NCBI RefSeq assembly: GCF_006386545.1
Contig: NZ_SWAR01000005.1
Coordinates: forward strand, 62,001 to 126,000
DNA: 64,000 bases
Reading direction: 5' to 3'
Source: Methylibium rhizosphaerae
GTDB taxonomy: Bacteria > Pseudomonadota > Gammaproteobacteria > Burkholderiales > Burkholderiaceae_C
This document shows positions 8,842 to 16,376 of this stretch, one piece after another. The position numbers were made by a program, and so were the translations under genes. The stretch's first letter is position 1. Each line of letters opens with the position of its first letter. Under the pieces are notes generated by a model. That model ran no database searches. It was not told where the DNA came from and saw only the letters and a list, made by a program, of their open reading frames with translations.

Positions 8842-8871
8842 TTGACAGGCCTTCGAAGCGGCGTTGATACT
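8842..8871 (+). promoter_or_regulatory. promoter of the leuA leader
   Basis: TTGACA at 8842-8847 (perfect -35) is followed after 18 bases by GATACT at 8866-8871 (four of six matches to TATAAT). Transcription would start about 7 bases later, at or next to the leader-peptide ATG at 8879. The leader message is therefore probably leaderless. Confidence 0.65.
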
Positions 8872-8878
8872 GCGCCCC

Positions 8879-8968
8879 ATGTTCCGCCAGCCCCAAGCCC
8901 TGCTACTACTAGCGCCGCCCTCTCCGGCCGGCGTGCTTGGGCATGCGCGTCCTTCGCTACGAAGCTGA
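8879..8968 (+). CDS. leucine leader peptide of leuA
   Basis: A 29-codon frame starts at ATG 8879 and reads M-F-R-Q-P-Q-A-L-L-L-L-A-P-P, with leucine codons CTG CTA CTA CTA in a row at 8900-8911; CTA is rare in this GC-rich DNA. It ends in TGA 45 bases before a strong hairpin with a T-tract, upstream of leuA. This is the classic arrangement of ribosome-mediated attenuation by leucyl-tRNA supply: stalling at the leucine run would favour an antiterminator and let transcription reach leuA. No ribosome binding site precedes the ATG, fitting a leaderless start. Confidence 0.8.
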   Translation: MFRQPQALLLLAPPSPAGVLGHARPSLRS

Positions 8969-9012
8969 CGACGCAGCGCTGAACTAAACCCCAGCACCAG
9001 TTCCCCCCAACG

Positions 9013-9050
9013 ACCCCGGCCGGTCTTCGAGACAGCCGGGGTTTTTGTTT
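9013..9050 (+). terminator. leuA attenuator terminator
   Basis: ACCCCGGC (9013-9020) pairs with GCCGGGGT (9035-9042). The loop contains an inner GTCT-TCG-AGAC stem, and TTTTTGTTT follows. It lies between the leucine leader peptide and leuA, 43 bases before the leuA start, as expected of an intrinsic attenuator. Confidence 0.85.
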
Positions 9051-9092
9051 GCCTGTTTCCCTTTCATTGCGCTTTCGACCAAGGACCCGACG

Positions 9093-10802
9093 ATGCTTTC
9101 CGACCCGCAACGCAAATACCGCCCGTTTCCCGCCATCGCCTTGCCCGATCGCGAGTGGCCCAGCCGCTCGATCACCGCACCGCCGATATGGATGAGCACC
9201 GACCTGCGCGATGGCAACCAGGCGCTGTTCGAGCCGATGGACGCAGCACGCAAGCTGCGCATGTTCCAGATGCTCACCCGCATCGGCCTGAAGCAGATCG
9301 AGGTGGCCTTCCCTTCGGCCTCGCAAACCGACTTCGACTTCGTGCGCAAGCTCATCGAAGAAGACCTGATCCCCGGCGACGTGACCATCGAGGTGCTGAC
9401 GCAGGCACGCGAAGACCTCATCCGCCGCACCTTCGACTCGCTGCAGGGCGCGCCCAAGGCCATCGTTCACCTGTACAACGCCACCGCGCCGGCCTTCCGG
9501 CGCATCGTGTTCGGCATGAGCCGCGAGCAGGTGCGCCAGCTCGCGGTCGACATGGCCACGCTGATCCGCGACCTGGCGGCAGAGCGACCCGAGACCGAAT
9601 GGACGTTCCAGTACAGCCCCGAGGTCTTCAGCGGCACCGAGCTCGAGTTCGCCTGCGAAGTGGTCGATGCGGTGATGGACGTGTGGCAGCCGACCCCCGA
9701 GCGCAAGGCCATCGTCAACCTGCCGGCCACGGTGGAGATGAGCACGCCCAACGTGTATGCCGACCAGATCGAATGGATGCACCGCCACCTGAAGCGCCGC
9801 GACGCCTTGCTGCTCAGCGTGCACCCGCACAACGACCGCGGCACCGCGGTGGCCGCCGCCGAGCTGGCGGTGATGGCCGGCGCCGATCGCGTCGAAGGCT
9901 GCCTGTTCGGCAACGGTGAACGCACCGGCAACGTCGATCTGGTGACACTCGCCCTCAACCTCTACAGCCAGGGCGTCCACCCCGGCCTCGACTTCTCGCA
10001 CATCAACGAGATCGCTCGCACGGTGGAAGACTGCACCCAGCTGCCCATCCACCCGCGCCACCCGTACGTCGGCGACCTCGTGTTCACCGCCTTCTCCGGC
10101 TCCCACCAGGACGCCATCAAGAAGGGCTTGGCGGCGCAGAAGCCTGATGCGGTATGGGAGGTGCCCTACCTGCCCATCGACCCGGCCGACGTGGGCCGCA
10201 GCTACGACTCGGTGGTGCGGGTGAACAGCCAGTCCGGCAAGGGCGGCATCGCCTACCTGCTGGAGGCCAACTACGGCGTCGTGATGCCGCGCCGGCTGCA
10301 GGTGGAGTTCAGCAGCTCGGTGCAGCAGGTGACCGACACCACCGGCGGCGAACTGACCGCGCAGGCGCTGTGGCAGCTCTTCAGCAGCGAGTACCTGGAG
10401 CCCAGGGCGTCGTCGTGGCGCTATGTGGCCCACCAGCTCACCGAACAGGGCGAGCGCACCGGCATCGAGCTCACGGTCGAATTCAACGGCCAGCGCCGGA
10501 CCTTCGAAGGCGTGGGCAACGGCCCGCTGGATGCCGCGCTCCACGCGCTGGGCGCTCAACACCCGGTGTTGCGGCAGCTGCGCGTGCACGACTACGAAGA
10601 GCGCGCCATCGGCCACAGCTCCGACGCGGTCGCCATGGCCTGCGTGGAGCTGGCCCTCGAAGGCGTGGCCGGCAGCCGCTTCGGCGTGGGTCGCCACACC
10701 AGCATCGTGACGGCCTCGCTCCAGGCGGTGATCTCGGGGCTCAACCGGCTGCAGGCCCGGCACCCGGAATTGTTCGACTCTCACGAAACTCTGACGGCCT
10801 GA
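9093..10802 (+). CDS. leuA: 2-isopropylmalate synthase
   Basis: The 569-residue protein is a full-length LeuA of the longer class. D-L-R-D-G-N-Q near residues 37-43 and H-P-H-N-D-R-G near 245 are the catalytic and metal-binding motifs of the TIM-barrel domain. The last 130 residues form the LeuA allosteric dimer domain that senses leucine. It condenses acetyl-CoA with 2-oxoisovalerate, the first committed step of leucine synthesis. The start follows AAGGA; a start 48 bases upstream would lie in the attenuator's T-tract. Regulation is by the leader attenuator and, by family, leucine feedback. The other leu genes are not nearby. Confidence 0.95.
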   Translation: MLSDPQRKYRPFPAIALPDREWPSRSITAPPIWMSTDLRDGNQALFEPMDAARKLRMFQMLTRIGLKQIEVAFPSASQTDFDFVRKLIEEDLIPGDVTIEVLTQAREDLIRRTFDSLQGAPKAIVHLYNATAPAFRRIVFGMSREQVRQLAVDMATLIRDLAAERPETEWTFQYSPEVFSGTELEFACEVVDAVMDVWQPTPERKAIVNLPATVEMSTPNVYADQIEWMHRHLKRRDALLLSVHPHNDRGTAVAAAELAVMAGADRVEGCLFGNGERTGNVDLVTLALNLYSQGVHPGLDFSHINEIARTVEDCTQLPIHPRHPYVGDLVFTAFSGSHQDAIKKGLAAQKPDAVWEVPYLPIDPADVGRSYDSVVRVNSQSGKGGIAYLLEANYGVVMPRRLQVEFSSSVQQVTDTTGGELTAQALWQLFSSEYLEPRASSWRYVAHQLTEQGERTGIELTVEFNGQRRTFEGVGNGPLDAALHALGAQHPVLRQLRVHDYEERAIGHSSDAVAMACVELALEGVAGSRFGVGRHTSIVTASLQAVISGLNRLQARHPELFDSHETLTA

Positions 10803-10834
10803 CCGCCTCGGTTGCATTGCTCACACTCCCTTAC

Positions 10835-10865
10835 GCCAAAACGACGGTTCCGGTCGTTTTGGCGG
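10835..10865 (+). terminator. stem-loop after leuA
   Basis: CGCCAAAACGAC and GTCGTTTTGGCG form a perfect 12-bp stem with a 7-base loop, 32 bases after the leuA stop. There is no long T-tract after it, so it may terminate weakly, protect the 3' end, or both. Confidence 0.6.
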
Positions 10866-10947
10866 GTGCGTGAGCCCCGGCACGCAACTTGTTGCTCGAA
10901 GCCTCCCTGACGTGGCTTGTCGCCCCGTTGGTAACCGGGGGCTCTCG

Positions 10948-12006
10948 ATGAACACGCTGCAACGCGCCGCCACGCTGGGCGCACTGGCTCTTTCTGCACT
11001 GCTGGGCAGCGGCTGCACCACCACAGCCATCGTGCTCTACGCCTACGACAAGCTCACCGAAGGCGACCCCAAGCCCTGCTACCAGGTCAGTTCGGTCGAG
11101 CGGGCGCTGACGGCCCGCTGCGGCAGCTACCGGCCCGGCAGCCTGCTGGCGAAGGACGTCACGGCCCATGGGCTCGAGCAATGTCCGCTGACGATGGCCG
11201 CGCGCGAGCCGCGCTACTGGCCGGTGCTGCCCGAACTGGTGGCCAAGGGCGCGCAGCCGGAAACCTGCACCGTGGCGCCGCTGGTCGCCTTGGCACAAGC
11301 CTCTGCGGCGCAAGGCCACTGCCCTGACTTCACCCGGGCCTCCACCGCCGAGCGCGACGCCCTGCGCTGGCTGGCCGAAGCCGACTCGCGTTCGATCGAC
11401 CAGGAGGTGACCCACATGCTGAGCTGCCCCAGCGCGCGGGCGGCCGGGCTCGACAAGGTGCTCGACAACTGGCTTGCGCAAGGCGTGCTGCCGGCCAAGG
11501 GCCTGTGGTTCAGCCCGCTGGCCGCGGTGCATCCCGACTACCTCGACTCCGACTTCGTGCGGCGCGCGGAGGCGCAGGGCCATAGCGCCCGTGCCGGCGC
11601 AGCCGCCGGCGGCTACGAAGAGGCACTGCGCCTGGGTCACCTGCAGGCGCTCGACTGGTGGCATGCGCGTGTGCCCGAGCTGGTGAACCAGGTGCCTTCG
11701 CCGGGCGCCGGCCGCACCGCCTGGGTGCCGCTCGCCCGCGTCGCCAACCCCCAGTTCATGGCCGATGCGGGCGCGCAGGCCCGCGTCACCGACTACCTGC
11801 TCGCCCACGGCGCGGATCCTGCGCGCCGGCTGCCGCATGACCCGACCCAGTCGGTGCTGAGCTACGCGGTCGCCATCAAGAGCCCGATGGCGCCGCGGCT
11901 GCAGGAAGCGGCCACCCTGGTCGCCCGGGCACCGGGCCGGACCGCCCGCACCGCCGCCGCAGCGCTCGCGCCGGTGGCCGTGGTCGAGGTCGGCACCGTT
12001 CGTTAA
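10948..12006 (+). CDS. hypothetical lipoprotein
   Basis: The 352-residue product starts M-N-T-L-Q-R-A-A-T and has a hydrophobic signal ending in L-L-G-S-G-C, a good lipobox with the modified cysteine at about residue 23. The mature part is cysteine-containing and helical, with alanine- and leucine-rich stretches that faintly resemble ankyrin- or Sel1-like repeats, for example T-D-Y-L-L-A-H-G-A-D-P-A near residue 290. I could not assign a family. It is not obviously linked to leuA or to the tonB genes downstream. Likely a periplasm-facing lipoprotein of unknown role. Confidence 0.75.
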   Translation: MNTLQRAATLGALALSALLGSGCTTTAIVLYAYDKLTEGDPKPCYQVSSVERALTARCGSYRPGSLLAKDVTAHGLEQCPLTMAAREPRYWPVLPELVAKGAQPETCTVAPLVALAQASAAQGHCPDFTRASTAERDALRWLAEADSRSIDQEVTHMLSCPSARAAGLDKVLDNWLAQGVLPAKGLWFSPLAAVHPDYLDSDFVRRAEAQGHSARAGAAAGGYEEALRLGHLQALDWWHARVPELVNQVPSPGAGRTAWVPLARVANPQFMADAGAQARVTDYLLAHGADPARRLPHDPTQSVLSYAVAIKSPMAPRLQEAATLVARAPGRTARTAAAALAPVAVVEVGTVR

Positions 12007-12116
12007 GCGCGCTCCCTCGCCCTTTCTCTTCCCAGGCACGGCCCGCTGCCCCAAGGCAGCCGGGCCGTGCGTCCTTTTCGCTCGACAGCTCGACCCGATG
12101 ATCGAAGAATGGTCTT

Positions 12117-12141
12117 GCTAACGAGAACGATTCGTAATTAC
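12117..12141 (+). promoter_or_regulatory. candidate Fur box upstream of tonB
   Basis: The sequence around AACGAGAACGATTCGTAAT, 50 bases before tonB, is an imperfect dyad resembling the Fur consensus (ATGAGAATGATTCTCAT) and sits in an AT-rich patch. Position ahead of a tonB-exbBD-receptor operon supports iron-responsive control. No comparable site was seen before the downstream receptor genes, so the whole run may be read from here. Confidence 0.55.
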
Positions 12142-12190
12142 ACTCCGGGTTTCCCTGACTTCCCTGGCCGCTGCTGCGCGGCCTGGCGCC

Positions 12191-12886
12191 ATGTCGTCCA
12201 AGGCCCTAGCCCTCCCACCGCTGCCGTCACACGACACCGACGGCCTGCCGCCGCTGGCGCGGCGCGCCTTGCTGGTGGGCGTGCTCGGCGCGCACGTGGC
12301 CGGCGCCTGGGCGCTGATGCAGGTGGACGCCGTGCGCGAAGCGGTGGGCGAGGTGGCGCCGATCATGGTCGAGATGCTGGCGCCGCCGGCCCCGCCCAAG
12401 CTGCTGCCGCCGCCTCCACCCCCACCGCCGAAGGTGGTGCAGAAGACCCCGCCACCGCCCAAGCCGCTCATCACCAGTGAGCCGGCAACCCCGGCCCCTG
12501 CCCCCTTCGTGGCGCCGCCTGAGCCGGTGGAGCCCGCGCCGCCGGCCCCGCCCGTTGCCGTCGAAGCGCCGCCCGCCCCACCGGCACCCCCGCCGCAGAT
12601 CAAGACGCTGCCGGCCACCGCGGTGCGCTACACGCGCCAATGCCCGCTCGAGTACCCGGCCGCATCGCGGCGGCTGGGCGAGTCCGGCAAGGTGGTGCTG
12701 CGCATCCTCGTCGACGAAAAAGGCATGCCGCGCGAGGTGACGCTGCAGAAGTCATCGGGCTTCGCCCGCCTCGACGCGGCCGCCATGCGCTGCGCGCCGC
12801 AGTCGCGCTTCCAACCCTATTCCGAGAACGGCATCGCTCAGGCGGTGTACGTGCCGGCACCGTTCACGTTCGATCTGGAGGAATGA
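12191..12886 (+). CDS. tonB: TonB energy-transducing protein
   Basis: The 231-residue protein has an N-terminal membrane anchor (about residues 25-45). A long proline-rich spacer follows (residues 65-138, including a run of eight prolines), and then a C-terminal TonB domain at about residues 145-231 with Y-P-A-A-S-R-R-L-G-E-S-G-K-V-V-L-R and F-Q-P-Y-S-E-N-G-I. TonB spans the periplasm and passes proton-motive energy from ExbB-ExbD to outer-membrane receptors. exbB starts only 3 bases after its stop. A candidate Fur box precedes it. Confidence 0.93.
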   Translation: MSSKALALPPLPSHDTDGLPPLARRALLVGVLGAHVAGAWALMQVDAVREAVGEVAPIMVEMLAPPAPPKLLPPPPPPPPKVVQKTPPPPKPLITSEPATPAPAPFVAPPEPVEPAPPAPPVAVEAPPAPPAPPPQIKTLPATAVRYTRQCPLEYPAASRRLGESGKVVLRILVDEKGMPREVTLQKSSGFARLDAAAMRCAPQSRFQPYSENGIAQAVYVPAPFTFDLEE

Positions 12887-12889
12887 ATC

Positions 12890-13654
12890 ATGGAACCCAC
12901 ACAAGCCTTGGGCTTCGGCCACTTTCTCGGCCAGGCCGATGCGGTGGGCAAGACGCTGCTGGGCATCCTCGTGGTGATGTCGGCGCTGTCGTGGTACCTC
13001 ATCGCGATGAAGGGCCTCACCCAGTTCATCCGCAAGCGCCGCAGCGAGAAGTTCCTGTCGTTCTTCTGGAACGCGACGTCGCTCGACGCGGTGCACAACG
13101 AGATCGCCACCCATGGGGTCAACGAGCCGTTCTCGCACCTCACCGCGCATGCCATGCACGCGCAGGCTCACCACGCCAAGTACGGCGCAGCCAAGCTTGA
13201 AGAAGCCGGCACGGCCAACGACTTCCTCACCCGCACCATCAAGAAGGTGCTGGACGAAGAGAACATGAAGCTCGAGAACGGCCTGACCGTGCTGGCCACC
13301 GTGGGTGCCACCGCCCCGTTCGTCGGCCTGTTCGGCACGGTGTGGGGCGTGTATCACGCGCTGGTGGCCATCGGCATGAGCGGCGCGGGCACCCTCGACA
13401 AGGTGGCCGGCCCGGTGGGCGAGGCGCTCATCATGACCGGCATCGGCCTGGCCGTCGCCATTCCGGCGGTGATTGCCTACAACTGGCTCACCCGCGCCAA
13501 CCGGGTGCTCACCGCCAAGCTCGACGCCTTTGCCTACGAGCTCTACACCTTCCTGTCCACCGGCGAGCAGCTCGGTTCGGGCCAGGCCAGCCGCCCGGAA
13601 AACGTGCGCCCCCTCAAGGGCGCGGTCCAGCAGCAGCGCCCCGCCACGGCCTGA
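12890..13654 (+). CDS. exbB: biopolymer transport protein ExbB
   Basis: The 254-residue protein has a first membrane helix near residues 20-40. After a cytoplasmic loop come two further helices near 135-160 and 185-210, the MotA/TolQ/ExbB layout. The block L-A-T-V-G-A-T-A-P-F-V-G-L-F-G-T-V-W-G is the family signature at the start of helix two. With ExbD it forms the proton channel that drives TonB in the inner membrane. It lies between tonB and exbD, 3 and 15 bases away. Confidence 0.95.
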   Translation: MEPTQALGFGHFLGQADAVGKTLLGILVVMSALSWYLIAMKGLTQFIRKRRSEKFLSFFWNATSLDAVHNEIATHGVNEPFSHLTAHAMHAQAHHAKYGAAKLEEAGTANDFLTRTIKKVLDEENMKLENGLTVLATVGATAPFVGLFGTVWGVYHALVAIGMSGAGTLDKVAGPVGEALIMTGIGLAVAIPAVIAYNWLTRANRVLTAKLDAFAYELYTFLSTGEQLGSGQASRPENVRPLKGAVQQQRPATA

Positions 13655-13669
13655 CGAGGAACGCGAACC

Positions 13670-14089
13670 ATGGCCTTCGCCAGCTTCGACAACAAGTCCT
13701 CCGGCGCGCCGGTGGCCGAGATCAACATGGTGCCGCTCATCGACGTGATGCTGGTGCTGCTGGTGATCTTCATCGTCACCGCGCCGCTGCTCACCCATGC
13801 GGTGAAGCTCGACCTGCCCAAGGTCAGCTCGCAGGCCAACGAACTCAAGCCCGACAAGATCGAGCTCGCCATCGACGCGGCCGGCACCCTGTTCTGGAAC
13901 GGCGAAGTCGTGACCCGCGAAACGGCGGCGCAGCGCTTTGCCGAAGAAGGCAGGAAGCAGCCCCAGCCCGAGGTGCACCTGCGGGCCGACGAATCGGTGG
14001 CCTACAAGTTCGTGGCACAGACGCTGGCCGACGCATCGAAGGCCGGCCTCTCCAAGGTCGGCTTCGTCAGCGAGCCCGAGCGCAACTGA
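13670..14089 (+). CDS. exbD: biopolymer transport protein ExbD
   Basis: The 139-residue protein has N-M-V-P-L-I-D-V-M-L-V-L-L-V-I-F-I near residues 20-37, the single membrane helix of ExbD with the essential aspartate, followed by a periplasmic domain. It is the proton-conducting partner of ExbB. It is the third gene of the tonB-exbB-exbD run and is followed 82 bases later by a receptor gene. Confidence 0.95.
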   Translation: MAFASFDNKSSGAPVAEINMVPLIDVMLVLLVIFIVTAPLLTHAVKLDLPKVSSQANELKPDKIELAIDAAGTLFWNGEVVTRETAAQRFAEEGRKQPQPEVHLRADESVAYKFVAQTLADASKAGLSKVGFVSEPERN

Positions 14090-14171
14090 CCCACCCAGAC
14101 CACCCTGTCACCACCCAGGCCGCGGGCGCGGCCCAGGCATGACGCCACCGCCCATGCGCAGAAGTTCGCCC

Positions 14172-16346
14172 ATGTCTCGACGACTCATGCCCAAACCGAC
14201 CCTCATTGCCGCCGCCCTGCTGGGCTGCACGACGCTGGCTGCCGCACAAGGCACCCCCGCCGCTCCCGATGCCGCCACCTCGGAGCCCGCCACGGCCGCT
14301 GCGCTGCCCGAGGTGAAGGCCCGTGCCGCGCGCGAGGCGGCCACCGGACCGGTGTCCGGCTACCGCGCCATCCGCAGCGCCACCGCCACCAAGACCGACA
14401 CGCCGCTCAACGAGGTGCCGCAGTCGATCTCGGTCATCAGCGCCGACCAGATCACCGACCAGGCCTCGCAGAACCTGCAGGAGGTGCTGCGCTACACCGC
14501 CGGGGTGCGCGCCGACATGTATGGCGTGGACAACCGCGGCGACTGGTTCACCATGCGCGGCGGCAGCGAAGGCTCCACGCTGCTCGACGGCCTGCGCCTG
14601 CCCCTTTCGGGCTGGTGGGGCGTGGTGCGCAGCGAGCCTTATGCCTTCGAGCGCATCGAGGTGCTGCGCGGGCCGGCTTCGGTGGTGGCCGGCCAGAACG
14701 GCCCCGGCGGTGTGGTCAACCTCGTGTCCAAGCGCCCGCAGGCCACGCCGCAGCGCGAGGTGGCGGTGCAGCTCGGCAGCTACGACCACAAGCAGGTGAG
14801 CGCCGACCTCACCGGCCCGCTCAACGAGGACGGATCGCTGCTCTATCGCGTGGTGGCCCTGGCCAAGGACAGCGGCACGCAAGTGAACCATGCGTTCGAC
14901 GAACGCAGCTTCTTCGCGCCGTCGCTGAGCTGGAAGCCGAACGCCGACACCACGTTCACCGCGTTCGCGGAGTACCAGCGTGACGAGAGCGGCAACGTCA
15001 ACGCGTTCTTTCCGTTCAAGGGCACGATCGAGCCCGCGCCGAACGGGCCGCTGCCGTTCGATACCTTCATCGGCGAACCGGACTGGGACACCTACGGCGG
15101 CACGCGCACCCGCGCGGGCTACCACTTCGAGCACAAGCTCGGCGGCGACTGGCGCCTCCGCCACAACCTGCGGCACGACCGCGTCGACGGCAAGATGCGC
15201 ACGATGTATGCCGACTGGTCTGCCGGCTTTCGCGACGCGAACGGCAATGCCGACCCGAACGGCACCTACCTCAACCGCGAGTGGTACGCCAACGACGACG
15301 AGGTCCGCATCACGAATGCCGACCTGCTGCTGGAAGGCCGCCTGCGTTTAGGCAGCACGCAGCACACGCTGCTGGCCGGCGTGGACGGCATGTCTCAGCG
15401 AGCCGACCAGTGGAGCTGGGGCGGCGCCGCCACGCCGCTGGACGTCTACAACCCGGTCTATGGCAGCTTTGCACTGCCAGTGCTTTCACGCGATGACGTG
15501 CCGGTCGCCCGCACCAGGACCCGCCGCGTCGGCGTGCTGGTGCAAGACCAGGTGAAGTTCGGCGAGCGCTGGGTGCTGGTGGCCGCGCTGCGGCACGACA
15601 AGGCTCGCGTCGAGGGCGACGCAGCACCGCAGGAGGACTCGGCCACCACCAGGAATCTGGGCGCCGTGTACCTCGCCGAAGGCGGCCTGTCGCCCTATGC
15701 GAGCTACTCCGAATCCTTCGAGCCGGTCGCACCCGAGCAAGGCACCCTCTACAAGCCGCAGCGCGGCAGGCAGTTCGAGGTGGGCATCAAGTGGCAGCCC
15801 GCCAGCCCGCGCCTGACCGCCAGCGCCGCCGCCTACCAGCTGCGCGAACGCAACCGCAAGGCACCCGGCGCCACGCCGGCCGACCCGAGCGTGCAGCGCG
15901 GCGAGGTCACGGTGACCGGGCTGGAACTCGAGGCCGCCGGCCACCTGCCCGCCTGGGACCTGCTGGCCAGCTACACCTATGCCAATGCACGCGTCACCCG
16001 CGGAGCAGACAACGAGCTCGATCAGCAGCTGTATGGCATTCCCAGGCACAGCGCGGCGCTGTGGGCGCTTCACAGGTTCGGATCGCTGGGCCTGCCCGGG
16101 CTGCGGGCCGGCCTGGGCGTGCGTCACATCGGCAAGACCGGTACCGGCGACGCGGGCGTGCCCGTCACCGTGCCGGCCATCACCCTGCTCGACGCGCTGA
16201 TCGCCTACGACCGCGGCGACTGGCGCTTCGCCCTCAATGCCAACAACCTGAGCGACAAGACCTACATCGCCGCCTGCCTGTCGCGCGGCGACTGCTGGTT
16301 CGGCGCCAAGCGCAAGGTCATCGCCACGGTGGCCTATCGCTTCTGA
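14172..16346 (+). CDS. TonB-dependent siderophore receptor
   Basis: The 724-residue form starts M-S-R-R-L-M-P-K-P-T-L and has a signal peptide ending A-L-A-A-A-Q. ATGs at 14139, 14154 and 14187 are alternatives. The plug domain follows, with N-E-V-P-Q-S-I-S-V-I-S, the mark of the siderophore-receptor subgroup (FhuA/FpvA-like). The barrel ends in R-K-V-I-A-T-V-A-Y-R-F with a terminal phenylalanine. Near residue 40 there is an L-P-E-V-K-A stretch in the TonB-box position. It imports a ferric siderophore across the outer membrane using TonB-ExbBD encoded just upstream. The specific siderophore cannot be told; no biosynthesis genes are present. Confidence 0.92.
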   Translation: MSRRLMPKPTLIAAALLGCTTLAAAQGTPAAPDAATSEPATAAALPEVKARAAREAATGPVSGYRAIRSATATKTDTPLNEVPQSISVISADQITDQASQNLQEVLRYTAGVRADMYGVDNRGDWFTMRGGSEGSTLLDGLRLPLSGWWGVVRSEPYAFERIEVLRGPASVVAGQNGPGGVVNLVSKRPQATPQREVAVQLGSYDHKQVSADLTGPLNEDGSLLYRVVALAKDSGTQVNHAFDERSFFAPSLSWKPNADTTFTAFAEYQRDESGNVNAFFPFKGTIEPAPNGPLPFDTFIGEPDWDTYGGTRTRAGYHFEHKLGGDWRLRHNLRHDRVDGKMRTMYADWSAGFRDANGNADPNGTYLNREWYANDDEVRITNADLLLEGRLRLGSTQHTLLAGVDGMSQRADQWSWGGAATPLDVYNPVYGSFALPVLSRDDVPVARTRTRRVGVLVQDQVKFGERWVLVAALRHDKARVEGDAAPQEDSATTRNLGAVYLAEGGLSPYASYSESFEPVAPEQGTLYKPQRGRQFEVGIKWQPASPRLTASAAAYQLRERNRKAPGATPADPSVQRGEVTVTGLELEAAGHLPAWDLLASYTYANARVTRGADNELDQQLYGIPRHSAALWALHRFGSLGLPGLRAGLGVRHIGKTGTGDAGVPVTVPAITLLDALIAYDRGDWRFALNANNLSDKTYIAACLSRGDCWFGAKRKVIATVAYRF

Positions 16347-16376
16347 TTTCCTTCCTCGTTCCCCTCGCAGTACCCC

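Noticed and set aside
8748-10817. Long open frame on the minus strand opposite leuA, about 690 codons
   Set aside because: It is antisense to a clear LeuA, with arginine/histidine/glycine-rich composition typical of GC-rich shadow frames and no domain.
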